The notes beneath the pieces were generated by a model. The model ran no database searches, was not told where the DNA came from, and saw only the letters and a program-made list of their open reading frames with translations. From contig JAPEVF010000115.1 of the NCBI GenBank assembly GCA_029747585.1, forward strand, positions 1 to 64,000: a DNA stretch of 64,000 nucleotides, written 5' to 3'. A program made the translations under genes and the position numbers. Below are positions 34,709-45,407 of this stretch, in pieces (the first letter of the stretch is position 1; the number at the start of each line of letters is the position of its first letter). Source of the DNA: Pleurotus djamor (lineage: Eukaryota > Basidiomycota > Agaricomycetes > Agaricales > Pleurotaceae).

Positions 34709-36524
34709 TGTTGAGTAGACGGTTGTCCCTGCAGGTTGGGCGCTGGGTTTATATAGTGATGGTAACGGTTACGCCGGTCTTGTGGGCATGAGTAGGCATG
34801 GGGTGACACCATCTTATAGGGAACAGCTGCCCCGAAAGCGGGTAGCGTGCATGACGAAGTTTGAGGGTTCGGGGAGATGAGCGCTCCTTCCGTTCGATCG
34901 TAACCCTAAGTTTGTCATCGCAGGAACCCATGGTTAGGGTTAAGGTCGCTCCCTTATCGGACACTCCTACGATCCCAGACCTCGACAGAAACCCATTGCC
35001 TGATACTGGACGCGAAGGGGATCTTAAATTCCAAGGAGAAACAAGAAACAGGACTCTCAGGGCGACTCAGATGGAGTCTCACACCACGATGCAAGCTGTA
35101 AGAGGCTTCTTCATCGTCCCCTATCCATCTATCCAGACTTACTATAGGCTCTTTGACAGTGCGTGGGCGTGGGCTGGTGCGGGAATGGCGACTTCCCTGA
35201 CTAGTCCGCGACATTTGACTATTTCTCGAGTGGCGGACCCGTTGCTCCTTTCAACATGAGTGTCCGCACGCGAAAAGGTATTGACGTTGTAAGAACTGTC
35301 AATGGAGGCATAGTACATCAGTCAGTACTAGCCAGTGTTTCTGGTCTACTTACTGAGGCTATAGGAGCACTCCTCCGAAGGGCAGTGATATTCTCCAAGG
35401 TATCCACGTCCCTGCTTCCCAGTTCTCTCAGATCCTCACCCATCCCCAGAATAGACCTCTGTACGCCACGTTCGCGACGAAGGCCAGAACTCTCAACCGT
35501 CTCAGCGCTCAGACGTAAGAGAAATCCTTTGGCACCAGCTTGACATCCCTAGGCAAACCTTCTCATCTTCTGAGGGGAAGATCACGTAGCTTCGCGCCTT
35601 GCGAGGTAAAGAAACCCCCAGTCACAATATTGACCGACATGCGTTCCTGAATTTCAAACGGTCAAACTGTGAAATAGGTCTATCTTGGCTATCAAAAGGA
35701 CCCTCTCTTTGATAAAGACCGATGCAATACGACTAGCGATATTCACAAAATTCAGGTTACGAGTCGTAGCGTTTGCTCTTCCCTTGCAACTAAGGTCCCA
35801 TTTGGGCCAGGTCGAGAAACGTCAGCGGTTACTATTGTAACGAGCCTCGTTTCCCTCGAGGATCATCGCTGTGCCTAAAGGTAAATAATTTACTTTGCCT
35901 CTCGAACGTCTATCAGTCTGTTGACGGTTACTGTGTCAAGATGCAGTTAGAATCGACCTCTCCCACAGTTCTCCGTAGAAGAAGATACGTTAGGCTGCCT
36001 GAAAGTCTTCGAGAAGCGTACCGACGTCGCCGAGACAGAAAGCACCTGTGGACATTGCTATGTTTGATAAAGAATTTTCGTTGCACAGGATCGACGGACG
36101 CATCAGAGCAAGGGAGCCGAATAGAGGTGCGAAAGCGGGATACGTACAGGAACGACGGTAATGGATGGCATCCCCCTCATTCATATGACCGGTGTTTTCA
36201 TTCCCATACACCCTCAGCGCACCCGAGTTACATACTCCTCCCTCCGTGAACAAACTTTCTTCGCCAATTCTGTGACCTGGGGAAATTATTTGGGTGTCAG
36301 GGACATTATATTGCCGGCCACTGGACTGAGATCCGCCACGCTCACGGTGCGTGTGTCTCGACCTTCCTCTTGTGCGACGTGTTACGCTTGTTCCAGTAGC
36401 CACCAGTCGTCAAGCTCAAAGCTTCAACTATGCATGAGCACTTCACACTTCCTCGCTATGACACAGGTCAAACGAAGAATCGCCGTTTAATTATCATAAT
36501 TTACATTCGAGGGCATACTGTGGT
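34709..36524. other. gene-poor 1.8-kb region
   Basis: The start is the promoter of the DUF1295 gene. The rest has overlapping frames on both strands (for example 35256-35543 +, 35941-36249 + and 35990-36403 -) without motifs or splice support. I see no gene, RNA or repeat that I can defend. Confidence 0.35.
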
Positions 36525-37280
36525 TTATGCAAAGCCGAGAGAAGCACGCGATTGAGTGAGCCCGGCCTGAGTGAGGAACTGCTGAGCATCAAGCATCCTG
36601 TCATGAATCGTACATGCATCAGTTCAACGTTTATACAACTGTCGTTCCTTTATCCACTCACATGGTGCGGACAAGTCTGGTTGAATTGGGCAACGTCCGA
36701 TTCAGCGCACCGTGCAGTGACGTGATTGCCGGATCAAGACCTGACATCAAGCTGGCGTACGTCGTCAACCCATCGACTTGTTTCAAGCCAGCGGCAGTAG
36801 TAGCGACAAGCCTAAATATACAATGACACAGATTAGTGATCATAATAGATGGACCGGAAGGGATTCATGCGTACTGGAGCGCCGCGGCGTAGGTGATGCT
36901 GATATCATCGTTCGTTGGGAACGTAGTAGTGCTACCACTGCTGATAGTGAGAGCCGCGATGTCATTGGCGGCAGTAGAGTAGACAGTCGTGAGTTCGTCG
37001 ATATTTTCTCCGACGTTTTGGATGTTCGCTTGACCAGATGCCTGTAGAGTGTCTATCAACCAAGTTAGCATATTGACCTTTGCTTGGACACCGAATACAG
37101 ACGAGCTTGTCACTCACTCAGGTTGGGAATGATGATGTGAATGCTCTGGGACAAGGATGAGATAGCCTGGTATATCTGGGGGTTGGTGTTCGTCGATTGC
37201 CTGACTTCGAGGGGAGAAGCGACGACAGAGACCAGCAGGCCAGCGAGGGAGACGAAGAGGGAAGAACGTCCAAACATCAT
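36525..37280 (-). CDS. small secreted HsbA-like protein, copy 1
   Basis: This is a predicted secreted, cysteine-free protein of about 190 residues. Start ATG 37280 (MMFGRSSLFVSLAGLLVSVVASP) gives a signal peptide with likely cleavage at VASP. The mature chain is helical: NPQIYQAISSLSQSIHIIIPN, VGENIDELTTVYSTAAND, SGSTTTFPTNDDISITYAAA, GLDPAITSLHGALNRTLP. Introns split PNL/NTLQ, AALQ/LVAT and RTM/MLDAQQFL; the stop is TAA 36525-36527. The size, signal and helix pattern resemble hydrophobic-surface-binding protein A (HsbA) relatives, though I cannot confirm the domain. The paralogue at 38459 has introns at the same three places. The two genes are divergent, with about 1.2 kb between starts. Confidence 0.7.
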
Positions 37281-38458
37281 GTCTGTTACTTGAGTAGCCG
37301 CTGCGAGTAGATAAGTTCCGCTGCTGACTGAAGTAATGGCTGATGGACCATATTATATACCATCCAGACTACAGAGAGTCATTAGCAGTGCAAATGATAT
37401 CTTACGGAAGTTGGTTTTACAACAATTGAATAAACGAGCGTGCACATGGTGTTGTACGCCGCCAAGAGTTCAGTCCAAGGAGATACGCACAAAGGGCACG
37501 GCGGCGCAGAGCCGTCTCCTACTAGGAGATGGAACTTGGGTAGATGGCATCTAGGCGGCCTTCCCACAAATAAATGATCGGCCCCGATGTCGTGGGTTTC
37601 AGAAACCCCAATACCGCAGCCATCAACGCGCAAATGGCTCTACGAAAAGATTTCGGGAACCTCGTTTTTACACGCCAGTGGGGAAATGATGCTGCCGTGA
37701 CGGTGCTACGGGATTTGACCTCGTGGAACGACGTGTAACGCTTGGGAGATTTTGTAAAATAGACTCGTTCATTGAACCAGGGCAGAGTTCAGTCCCACGG
37801 AAAGATACTGATAGCCAGCCGAGAGCATATCGTGCGACACAGTCCGGGAATCGCGTAACTTCCAGTGACGACGGATTGGAATCCCGGCTTGGTTATGAAT
37901 CACCCATGAACGGGGGTATCAGAAAAGCGGCGGCGCGACAAATGAGCGAAGAGGCATTTTGGTGCGTGGAATCGGCGTGCTCAAGGTTCTGATAAGCAGG
38001 AACAGCTCGCATAATGGTACCTCAGTTGGCCGAATATCTGTGTTGGATGGTGGTAGGGTAGAAACGTTGGAATTGGAGTGGCCCGCCGAGTTTGAATTCT
38101 GATTCGACCCTGGCCAAACGCGCCGAATCACGCGGAACAGATATTGCCCCTTATATTGCCCCTATTATGGGGACACTTCGTTTGCAATTCGTTTCAGCCT
38201 GGCATGAGAACCCAAACCACTTCGTTGGATCAACGCCGTCATGCCGTGGTATCCCATTCACGCCTATTTTCTGGGAAAGTGGGCTGTTGCCCTAAGTCTA
38301 GTCAATATCTCCCACTGGCATATCATAGACACTCATGCCAACGCCCATCGAGGTGGTACCGCCGACTCTCAGGGCCAGGCTTTAAAGTCTTTGCTTGGCA
38401 AATGCATTGCCCCCCATCTTACGGCTTGCTTCCCCAGTCAGCTAAGGTACCCATTTCC
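37281..38458. other. shared upstream region of the divergent secreted paralogues
   Basis: TATATAA on the minus strand near 37353-37359 fits the left gene. No coding sequence is supported between the two starts. Confidence 0.4.
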
Positions 38459-39205
38459 ATGTTCGCATTCCGCACCTTTGTCGTAACACTCGCTGCGGCG
38501 GCTACCATCGTTGCCAAGCCTCTCCAAAGCCGACAAACAACCAATACCAATGCTCAGATCCAGCAGGTCATAGACAGCCTTGATGAGAGTATTCACATCA
38601 TCATGCCGAATATCCGTCAGTCAACTTGATTTCCCCCTGCTGCCCGTATTATGTCGTAGATGGAGGTATTCTGACTTTGCCTTTCAAAGTGACTCTTCAA
38701 GCACAAGAAGCTGCAACCGATGCGACAGTTCAAGACCAAGTGAACGAGCTTTTAACTGTGTTCAACGCTTCAACAAATGATTTCAAGATCATCCCCGTCA
38801 GCAGTGGATCTACCACAGGCTTCCCCACCAATGATGACATCAGCATATTCTTCGCCGACATCCTTCAGTGAGTATCGTCTTCGTGTTTGAGCCAAGGGGA
38901 CGCTAATACGGAGCCCGTTTTTCAATAGACAAGTTGCGACTGGCCTCTCTGGGCTCAATCGGGTACCTGGCCTCGATATGCTGAGCACGTTCATGGCCAA
39001 CCTGGACCCTGTAATTGCATCTTCGATTCGTGCACTAAACACTACACTCCCCGGGTCGATTAACCTGGTGCACACCATGTAAGAGATACGGATATTCCTC
39101 GGCCGCTCCTAATCTTAGTTAATAAATTATAGGATGCTCGATGCACAGCAGTTCTTGACTAGCGAAGGGTTAACCAAGTCGCGTACCGCTCTTGGATTCA
39201 CGTAG
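38459..39205 (+). CDS. small secreted HsbA-like protein, copy 2
   Basis: This is the paralogue of the gene at 36525-37280. Start ATG 38459 (MFAFRTFVVTLAAAATIVAKP) gives a signal peptide, followed by RQTTNTNAQIQQVIDSLDESIHIIMPN. The introns then join PNI to LTLQAQEAA, DILQ to QVATGLSGL and VHTM to MLDAQQFLTSEGLTKS. The middle keeps SSGSTTGFPTNDDIS, nearly identical to copy 1. The stop is TAG 39203-39205. Both copies keep a full reading frame, signal and splice sites, so both are probably functional. The tRNA-Ala gene lies 70 bases downstream on the opposite strand. Confidence 0.72.
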
Positions 39206-39274
39206 ATACGTACTCCCTAGGACGTGCAACTAGTCGTCGAAATGAGTTGTTCGACTTTCCGATAGTCAAAAAGT

Positions 39275-39359
39275 TGGACGATGTGAGGATTGAACTCACG
39301 ACCTCGCGCAAGTACATTCGGATGCAAAGCGCGCGCGCTAACCACTGTGCCAAACGCCC
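39275..39359 (-). tRNA. tRNA-Ala (anticodon UGC) with 12-base intron
   Basis: On the minus strand the acceptor stem GGGCGTT pairs with ATCGTCC followed by A. It includes the G3-U70 wobble that identifies alanine tRNAs and the 6-67 U-U mismatch also seen in yeast tRNA-Ala. The anticodon stem CGCGC/GCGCG encloses TTTGCA-T with anticodon TGC (39324-39326 on the + strand). A 12-base intron (39311-39322) sits directly 3' of position 37, the normal place. The T arm GTGAG-TTCAATC-CTCAC is perfect. The D stem GCAC/GCGC has one A-C mismatch. Mature length is 73 bases before CCA. Confidence 0.9.
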
Positions 39360-39610
39360 ATGATTGCTTCCGTTATCCAGCTGATCATAAAGTCTTCGTG
39401 TACGTACAACTAATGTAGTTCCTTGGTCGTTCCTCACCAGAGTCCAGCGATTCATGCCAATATAGTAAACATAGATACAGTATATCCATTTCTTGCTGCA
39501 CAGTTTCATCTTATTTGTCTATTATACAACACCATCGCTTCGAATGGCACACTGTCCCAAGTTGTGTTTCGTGAGCCCCTCGGCAGATGGAAGGATGTCC
39601 TAAGAGGAAT

Positions 39611-42185
39611 TTAAGAATGGAAAGAAGGAAGGACCGCTTGAATTGTGCTCACAAAGTCAAATATTCCGGTTGGGATGCCGAGAGTAACGCATGCATTAGG
39701 CGAGTCCTAATCGCATTGTCAGATGTCTCGTCGGGAGGACAGGGCGATGAAGCTTACAACCACGGCCCCGACATGACTTTCTACTGGAGCGGCTGAGAGG
39801 AGGAGATCTACGATACAGAATTGGCTTTGGGATTCTAAACATAGAAAGGTAGGAATACTTACACGCTTGCTCGCGTGCTTGAAGACTACGAGTCAGGCTC
39901 TACAGTGAATGAGAGGAAGATGATGGACTCACTATACCCGAGCTGAGATATAGTGAAAGAATCAGAACAGTAGGTGATTAGAAGCTCAAGGAGACGCACC
40001 TTTTGAAGATAGGCAATAGCGTTTAAGGCGGCTTGCTTGTAAGCAACAGTGCTGAGAGAGACAAGGGGTAAGCTTCCAGGGATTCGAAAACGGAGGAGAA
40101 AGAAAGCGACTCACGCATCCATGTTATATTGCTTTCCATCGCCATCTACACAAGTCCTTGAGCTCTTTCCTTCCAGATTGAACATCTGACTCACGATAGT
40201 CCACGCTGATTCCTTCGAAAATAAGCTGAATGAGGGGGCAGCAGGGGTTAAACTAAACAAGATCCATGGGGCGGCAAGGATTACCTTGGATGAGTACATG
40301 GGATCAATTGGAGAGGGCTAATATATGACGCTTAGCTGACGATGTGATGAGTCGTGTTAGATAAATTCTTACCAAGAAGAGAGGTTGCTTCATCGCGAAC
40401 TTTTCGATACCGCCTTTGATGATACTGGTCTTGAATGTGATAATCCCAGCCTGAGTCAAAGCGTATCGGTCTTATAGCTATTGCTCATTAAAATGGCTCT
40501 ACTCACCATTTCGATGGCCCCACAGAAGCTGAGCTATATGTAGTGTCAGATTCGCGGTTGTGGAGCATGGAGAGATGGTGCTGGTACCTCGCCCTTCAGA
40601 AATGGTGGAGATCAGTTTAAGTCACAGAAAAGTAATAATGCGTAGAAAGGGCTCACGTCGCCTTGCGAGAAATGTAGATCGCCAACGGAGAGGTTGGCAC
40701 CTTTGATGAATACGGGGAAGTAACAACGAGAACCCCTAGACCCCTTTCAGTCACAACTGAATCCAGTCATCCACGAAAGGTTCACCTGGAAAGGTTTTTG
40801 ATCTACGCTGACTTAGCGACGCGAACGAGTAATACAGGATGGGGACGAATTATTGACCCACATCACAGTTTCCGCCGTGTTCTCTCCCAGGAATTGTGCG
40901 GGCACCTTCTTTAGCGATCTTCTCCCTTACGGCGGGATCTAGGTCTTGTCCTACATACGTTCCGGTGGGTAAGGGTGCATATGCAACGGGAGGAACGGCG
41001 TCCGCAAATTCCGCGATGAGTCCAGTTTCACGGGCTGTCCAGGTGGCTAAAAGTTCTGCGGAAGGCGCCGTTCCGATGAGACCTGGGTGAGAAACGCCTG
41101 CAAACCGAACGCCAGGGATGTGACGGGATGTAGCGTAGACACCTAATCGGAGTTGACGAAGCCTTCCTTTAGTATGAGCTCCAAGGCGTAACGTCAACGT
41201 ACCGTGGAAGTCCCAAATAGCCTTACAAGCCCTACTGTTGAATTCGCGAGCTTAACGCCGTTGGTCAATATTATCAATTTATTTTAAAACCATCGATATC
41301 TTCGTACCGAACAATCCGCCACCGTTCTCGAGCTCAAAGATTCCCTGAGGTGGTGATGAGGTCGGTACTGAAAGGGGTTGAACATCAACTCACGGTGTAT
41401 CCCCAAGGCATCTTCTCGAATGGTTGTACTAAAATTGGATCGTTCAGCCTTGAAGAATCTCAAGGACGGAGGTATGGACAGTGCGCACCATCCAAGATGT
41501 CAACAACGAGGCAATCTCCCGGTTCGGCACCTTCGACAGCTATGGGGCCAGAGAGGTTATGAATTTTCGTAAGATCCACGTTTTTAATGTCNTCGCTNTC
41601 TATAAAATTGTGGGTTATTGAACGCGCTCAAAAAGACTCCGAACGACNAAGCGTACTGTCGTTGTTTCCAATTTGAGCCCCTGTCCAATCTGTGTACNTC
41701 CTGAATCAGCCACCTTCGCATCGGCTGAACTTCGATCCTTACCAACGCATTCCACCTTGAAAACCTTGGAACGCGGTAAAATAAGCAAAGANCAGGCTTN
41801 AATTAGCAGAAAGACATACCTCTCCGGGCTTGACGGTGGCGAAGGGAGGGATATCCGGGCTACGACGGGTTCAGGGACANACTAGGAGAGCATTCTCCTC
41901 GGACTCACTGCCAGCGGTTGTGCAATCCCTGTGGTTAGAGTGGTCGTAAGCGCAATAGTCGGAGTGGAGTGACTTAGATGTACGTACCTTCTGCTGATCA
42001 GCAGGGCTGACGACGTCCGAGGTGTCAGGGCAAGCGGTGTCAACCAAACGCAAGATCGGTTAAACGTACATGAAGGGGTCGACCTGACGAGGTGTCAGAA
42101 CCACACAGTAACNGCAANNNGGNAGCTTCATATGNCNTACCTTGACCAAGGTTGGATGGGCGACGGAGTTAGCTCTGGTGGCCAT
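39611..42185 (-). CDS. formamidase (acetamidase/formamidase family)
   Basis: This is a formamidase-type amidase (FmdA/AmdA fold, EC 3.5.1.49) that hydrolyses formamide to formate and ammonia. Start ATG 42185 (MATRANSVAHPTLVK). Exons give GLHNRWHPDIPPFATVKPGE, DWTGAQIGNNDS, DLTKIHNLSGPIAVEGAEPGDCLVV, FEKMPWGY, GIFELENGGGLF, then HIPGVRFAGVSHPGLIGTAPS, HGGNCDV, RGSRCYFPVFIKGANLSVGDLHFSQGDGE, AGIITFKTSIIKGGIEKF and KQAALNAIAYLQK. The last exons are tiny: LGYT is partly from a 10-base exon (39933-39942) and REQA from a 15-base exon (39863-39877). They are followed by YLLLSAAPVESHVGAVV and PNACVTLGIPTGIFDFV, with stop TAA 39611-39613. Several N bases fall in introns at 41590-42130. Identity is firm, exact exon ends less so. 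Confidence 0.85.
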
Positions 42186-42447
42186 GTTGGAGGAAGAGAT
42201 GGGTAGTCCCAAGTCGTATGTTNCAATCTCCAGCGATATCCAAGGTTAATATCGTAAATCCTTTCNCAGCGTGAGCNGATAAGCTAGCTATCGCGTGGTA
42301 GCGATACTCGGCATCATGGATAGTGAGAAAGATGGACCGGTCACCAGTTGCAAATTACGAAATGCTCAGCCCATTTGGAGATAGGAAGAACGTAACCGCG
42401 TTCTATCTATAGGTTCGTACACTTGGGAGGAGTGCAAAACGGTACAT

Positions 42448-44766
42448 CTATTCTCGCGCAGCCAGTCTGATTCTCAGAGGTAGCTGAGGACCCTTATCGA
42501 GTTGGTCTGGAACCGTCGGCACCATGACAAGAGCATTTTCTCTGCGAACGCGGCGGGCCTCTTCAGTCAAATCGAATTCAAAGGTGTTTATCAACTCCAC
42601 GATGAAGGCCTGNACCTCGATGACCCTGCAGATGTGATGCANGCGTCANCCAAANGAANAGGACGAGTCAAACCCNGTGAACTTACGCCATACGCCAACC
42701 AGGGCAAGTTCGCACACCACCAGAAAATGTCAACCTTGGGTAGAATGTNAGTGNTGTGAATGATTGATTCCCTTGGCAATTGAATACATACAGGTCGTTG
42801 TATACGCCCACCTTTTGACCGCTCGGTCTCGACATACCCTCTGACCTCAGCCAGCGGTCCGGGTTGAAAGTGTGCGAATCTTCTCCAAAGACCTCCTTAT
42901 TCCTTNAACCGAGGAGTTGAGTGTGCGGGGGCTCGCAGNAGTCCCTGGGATGCTTACCTGTTGTAGCCAATAATGGAGGTGACAATNTGGACACCTTGAG
43001 GGATCGGAAGTTCGTCGATCCATCGGCCGGACGAAGTCAACAAGGGTTTGCTCAGTGGAAGCACNCAATCTTTGGCGGCTTGTCTAAAGCTGTGCAGACC
43101 GACGGGGTTCATTCGAAGAGATTCCTATCGAAGCAAGGTAAGCAGTGTAACTTAGAAGCTAATCAAGACGATAAGATACGTGCCTTAATGACTGCATTGA
43201 GATACGTCATTTTCTCGAGATCGTTCACCGTAAATTCCTGGTCGCCTCGCGCACGGATAGNTTGTTCCGCTTGTCGGATCTCCTGACGGAGTCGATTCTG
43301 GATATCCTTATTCCGCGCGAGCTCAAGGACCAGCCATGATAGCGAGTTCGCTGATGTTTCGTGTCCAGTAAACATCATCGTCCTGGGCAGTNTGTGAGGA
43401 TTGGGCTTGGTATGGGACNAATTGNTTCCGAGCTTACCTCATCTGTGAGACGATCTCGGAAACGCTGAGCTTCATCGACTCGTCGGCAGCAATATTAGAT
43501 TTGACTGAAGGGCAAGGTCGGTTCATGAGACGATGAGCATACCGTGTTGGGCATGCTTGCTTACCAAGGACACTGAGGATATCGTGCTTGATTTCACCAT
43601 GTTCAATCTGCTTCAGCTTCGAGTCTATCAGCTTCTTAGCGACTCTATTGGCAATTTTGGCGGTTTTTCGTGCATGAGCCAAGCCTTTCATAGGGGCATG
43701 GTCAAACATAAAGCGAACCAACCGATCTGGTAAGTGATCGGTCAAGCCCTGGAATAAGATAGCCAGCTTCGTCGGCAACCCATACGTGCTAATTCTGTAC
43801 TCGTCCGTAATTAACCTCAGGGAANGCNGTGGAGTGCAAAGAAACTTACGTGAGACGAAAATACGCTCGTCCAAGTATGTCCCGATCGTTCTCTAATGTT
43901 CTAAAGCGATAATCAAATGCAGCTGTAGGTNAAGTTAGTAGCTGCGACTTTATCGGCGGAAAAGTCATCACCTTCTCCAATCGCATCCAGGGCTGCTCGG
44001 CTGAACCAGTAAGAGACGTTGAGAACTGCGCTGTCACACTCCAAGTTCCGTTCCAATATCTCTTTCCATTTGTCGCAAACCTGTCATGAGCTCTGAGCTC
44101 ACCAACGACGAGATGGAGTCTAGACGTGTACAAACCTGAATGGCACACCGNCTAAAAACGGGGTAAGATGCTTTGGCTTCTGCCGTGCCAAATCCAGGTG
44201 CGATAATTTTCCTTTGTCTTCTATGGCTTTCCCCTACGAGTATGTTACGGAATNAGGGCGTCTGGCATGTGCTTCGGCATGAAATCAAGCACTTTACCTT
44301 CAGCCCAAGTCACACCATAGCCCGAAATAGCTCGGGCTAATTCCCGACGAGCAGGTGGCTTGACAAAGTCATACCCGGCACAACCGTAAATATAATTGAG
44401 TGCTTTCGGGTCAGAANTTAAAAGTCTATCCTCCTGCGNNACGGTGATAAGCCAAATNCGACGACGAGAAGACGCTNTCCGAAGCGGACTTACCCCTAGA
44501 GGGGCTTTTAGTCTAACAATNTCACCNTACAGTTCTTGCCATCTAAAGTCGCTTTCGCCGGCAAGGTTGGTGAAGAATTCGTGGAGATTCCCTGTNANCG
44601 NCGGCCTCAGCGAATGAAATANGGAGGAATTGGNTTCGATNACCATACCTACGAGAAAGGACTGTGAAGCGGGGCCACGTATATCAGAGATAGATATNCG
44701 TGTGAGTCGTCTATATACAACATAAATGAGAGCGAAGAGGAGGGGTATAATGGCTAGATAGCTCAT
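42448..44766 (-). CDS. cytochrome P450 monooxygenase
   Basis: This is a membrane-anchored cytochrome P450, with no specific CYP family assigned. Start ATG 44766 (MSYLAIIPLLFALIYVVYRRLT) gives an N-terminal ER anchor. Seen in order are the C-helix block with GVTWAEG joined across an intron to SHRRQRKIIAPGFG, an I-helix MMFTGHETSANSLSWLVLELA (G-H-E-T oxygen-activation motif), and the heme loop FSGGVRTCPGWRMA near 42680-42760 with the Cys ligand. The C-terminal LINTFEFDLTEEARRVRREN follows, with stop TAG 42448-42450. The region holds more than 25 N bases, so some exon ends are unclear, but the key motifs are intact. It stands beside the formamidase on the same strand; no biosynthetic cluster is evident. 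Confidence 0.85.
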
Positions 44767-45407
44767 GATTGAGGGGGGGCTGACAGTAAAATATTCACTC
44801 AACGTACACCATGAATTTATACNAGAAGCTGAGATCTGAATACTCCCAAGGCTGCCCACACCAGAACAGGGTCGTCCGGGCATGGCTGNCATCTACTCAT
44901 TGCTCGTCAAAAACACANGTGTCGCGGCGCTTGATGTGAGTGACTTCTGATTGCCCTAGGCTTGGGGTCACAAACTGGGGNCCTGGAGGAAGCAATAGTC
45001 ATCCTGCTTGGCCTTGAGGCTGAGTTCTAGGGAAGCCAGTNCATGGTTCCCAGAATACCGTGAGCTGATGGGTCAAGCGTGAGATCAAGTTCTATGTCAG
45101 TCGGCCATTGAGGAAGTACCTTTCGGAGTTGGCCGAGACGCCTCGCCTAACANCCNCAAACAGATGCAATAACGGTATAGCCGCCAGACTCNATNNNGCT
45201 GTTTCACTTCTTCTTTCTTGACTCTCATCTTCGACGTCGCGCNNGCNATTGAGCTCGAGAACTCTGGACATNGTCAGTGACGGCNTCGCCTNGTGAAATN
45301 TGCGACAAACCCGATCAAGGCTCGTATTGCGATTGATAGAGACGCCAGGCTCCGCGGGTCCATCTTGTCACAGGTATTGTCTCCGCAACCACCCCAATTT
45401 CTCCTTC
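44767..45407. other. N-rich divergent intergenic region
   Basis: Contains about 16 ambiguous bases between divergent P450 and TPR genes. No feature can be supported. Confidence 0.4.

Noticed and set aside
35990..36403. A 137-residue frame on the minus strand
   Set aside because: It overlaps other frames on both strands, has no motif, signal peptide or splice support and no paralogue in the window.
39198..39509. A 103-residue minus-strand frame across 39.2-39.5 kb
   Set aside because: It covers the tRNA-Ala gene, and the part reading LARALCIRMYL is the tRNA itself.
41580..45300. Formamidase and P450 as broken genes because of ambiguous bases
   Set aside because: Key motifs of both are complete and most of the ambiguous bases fall in introns or flanks.
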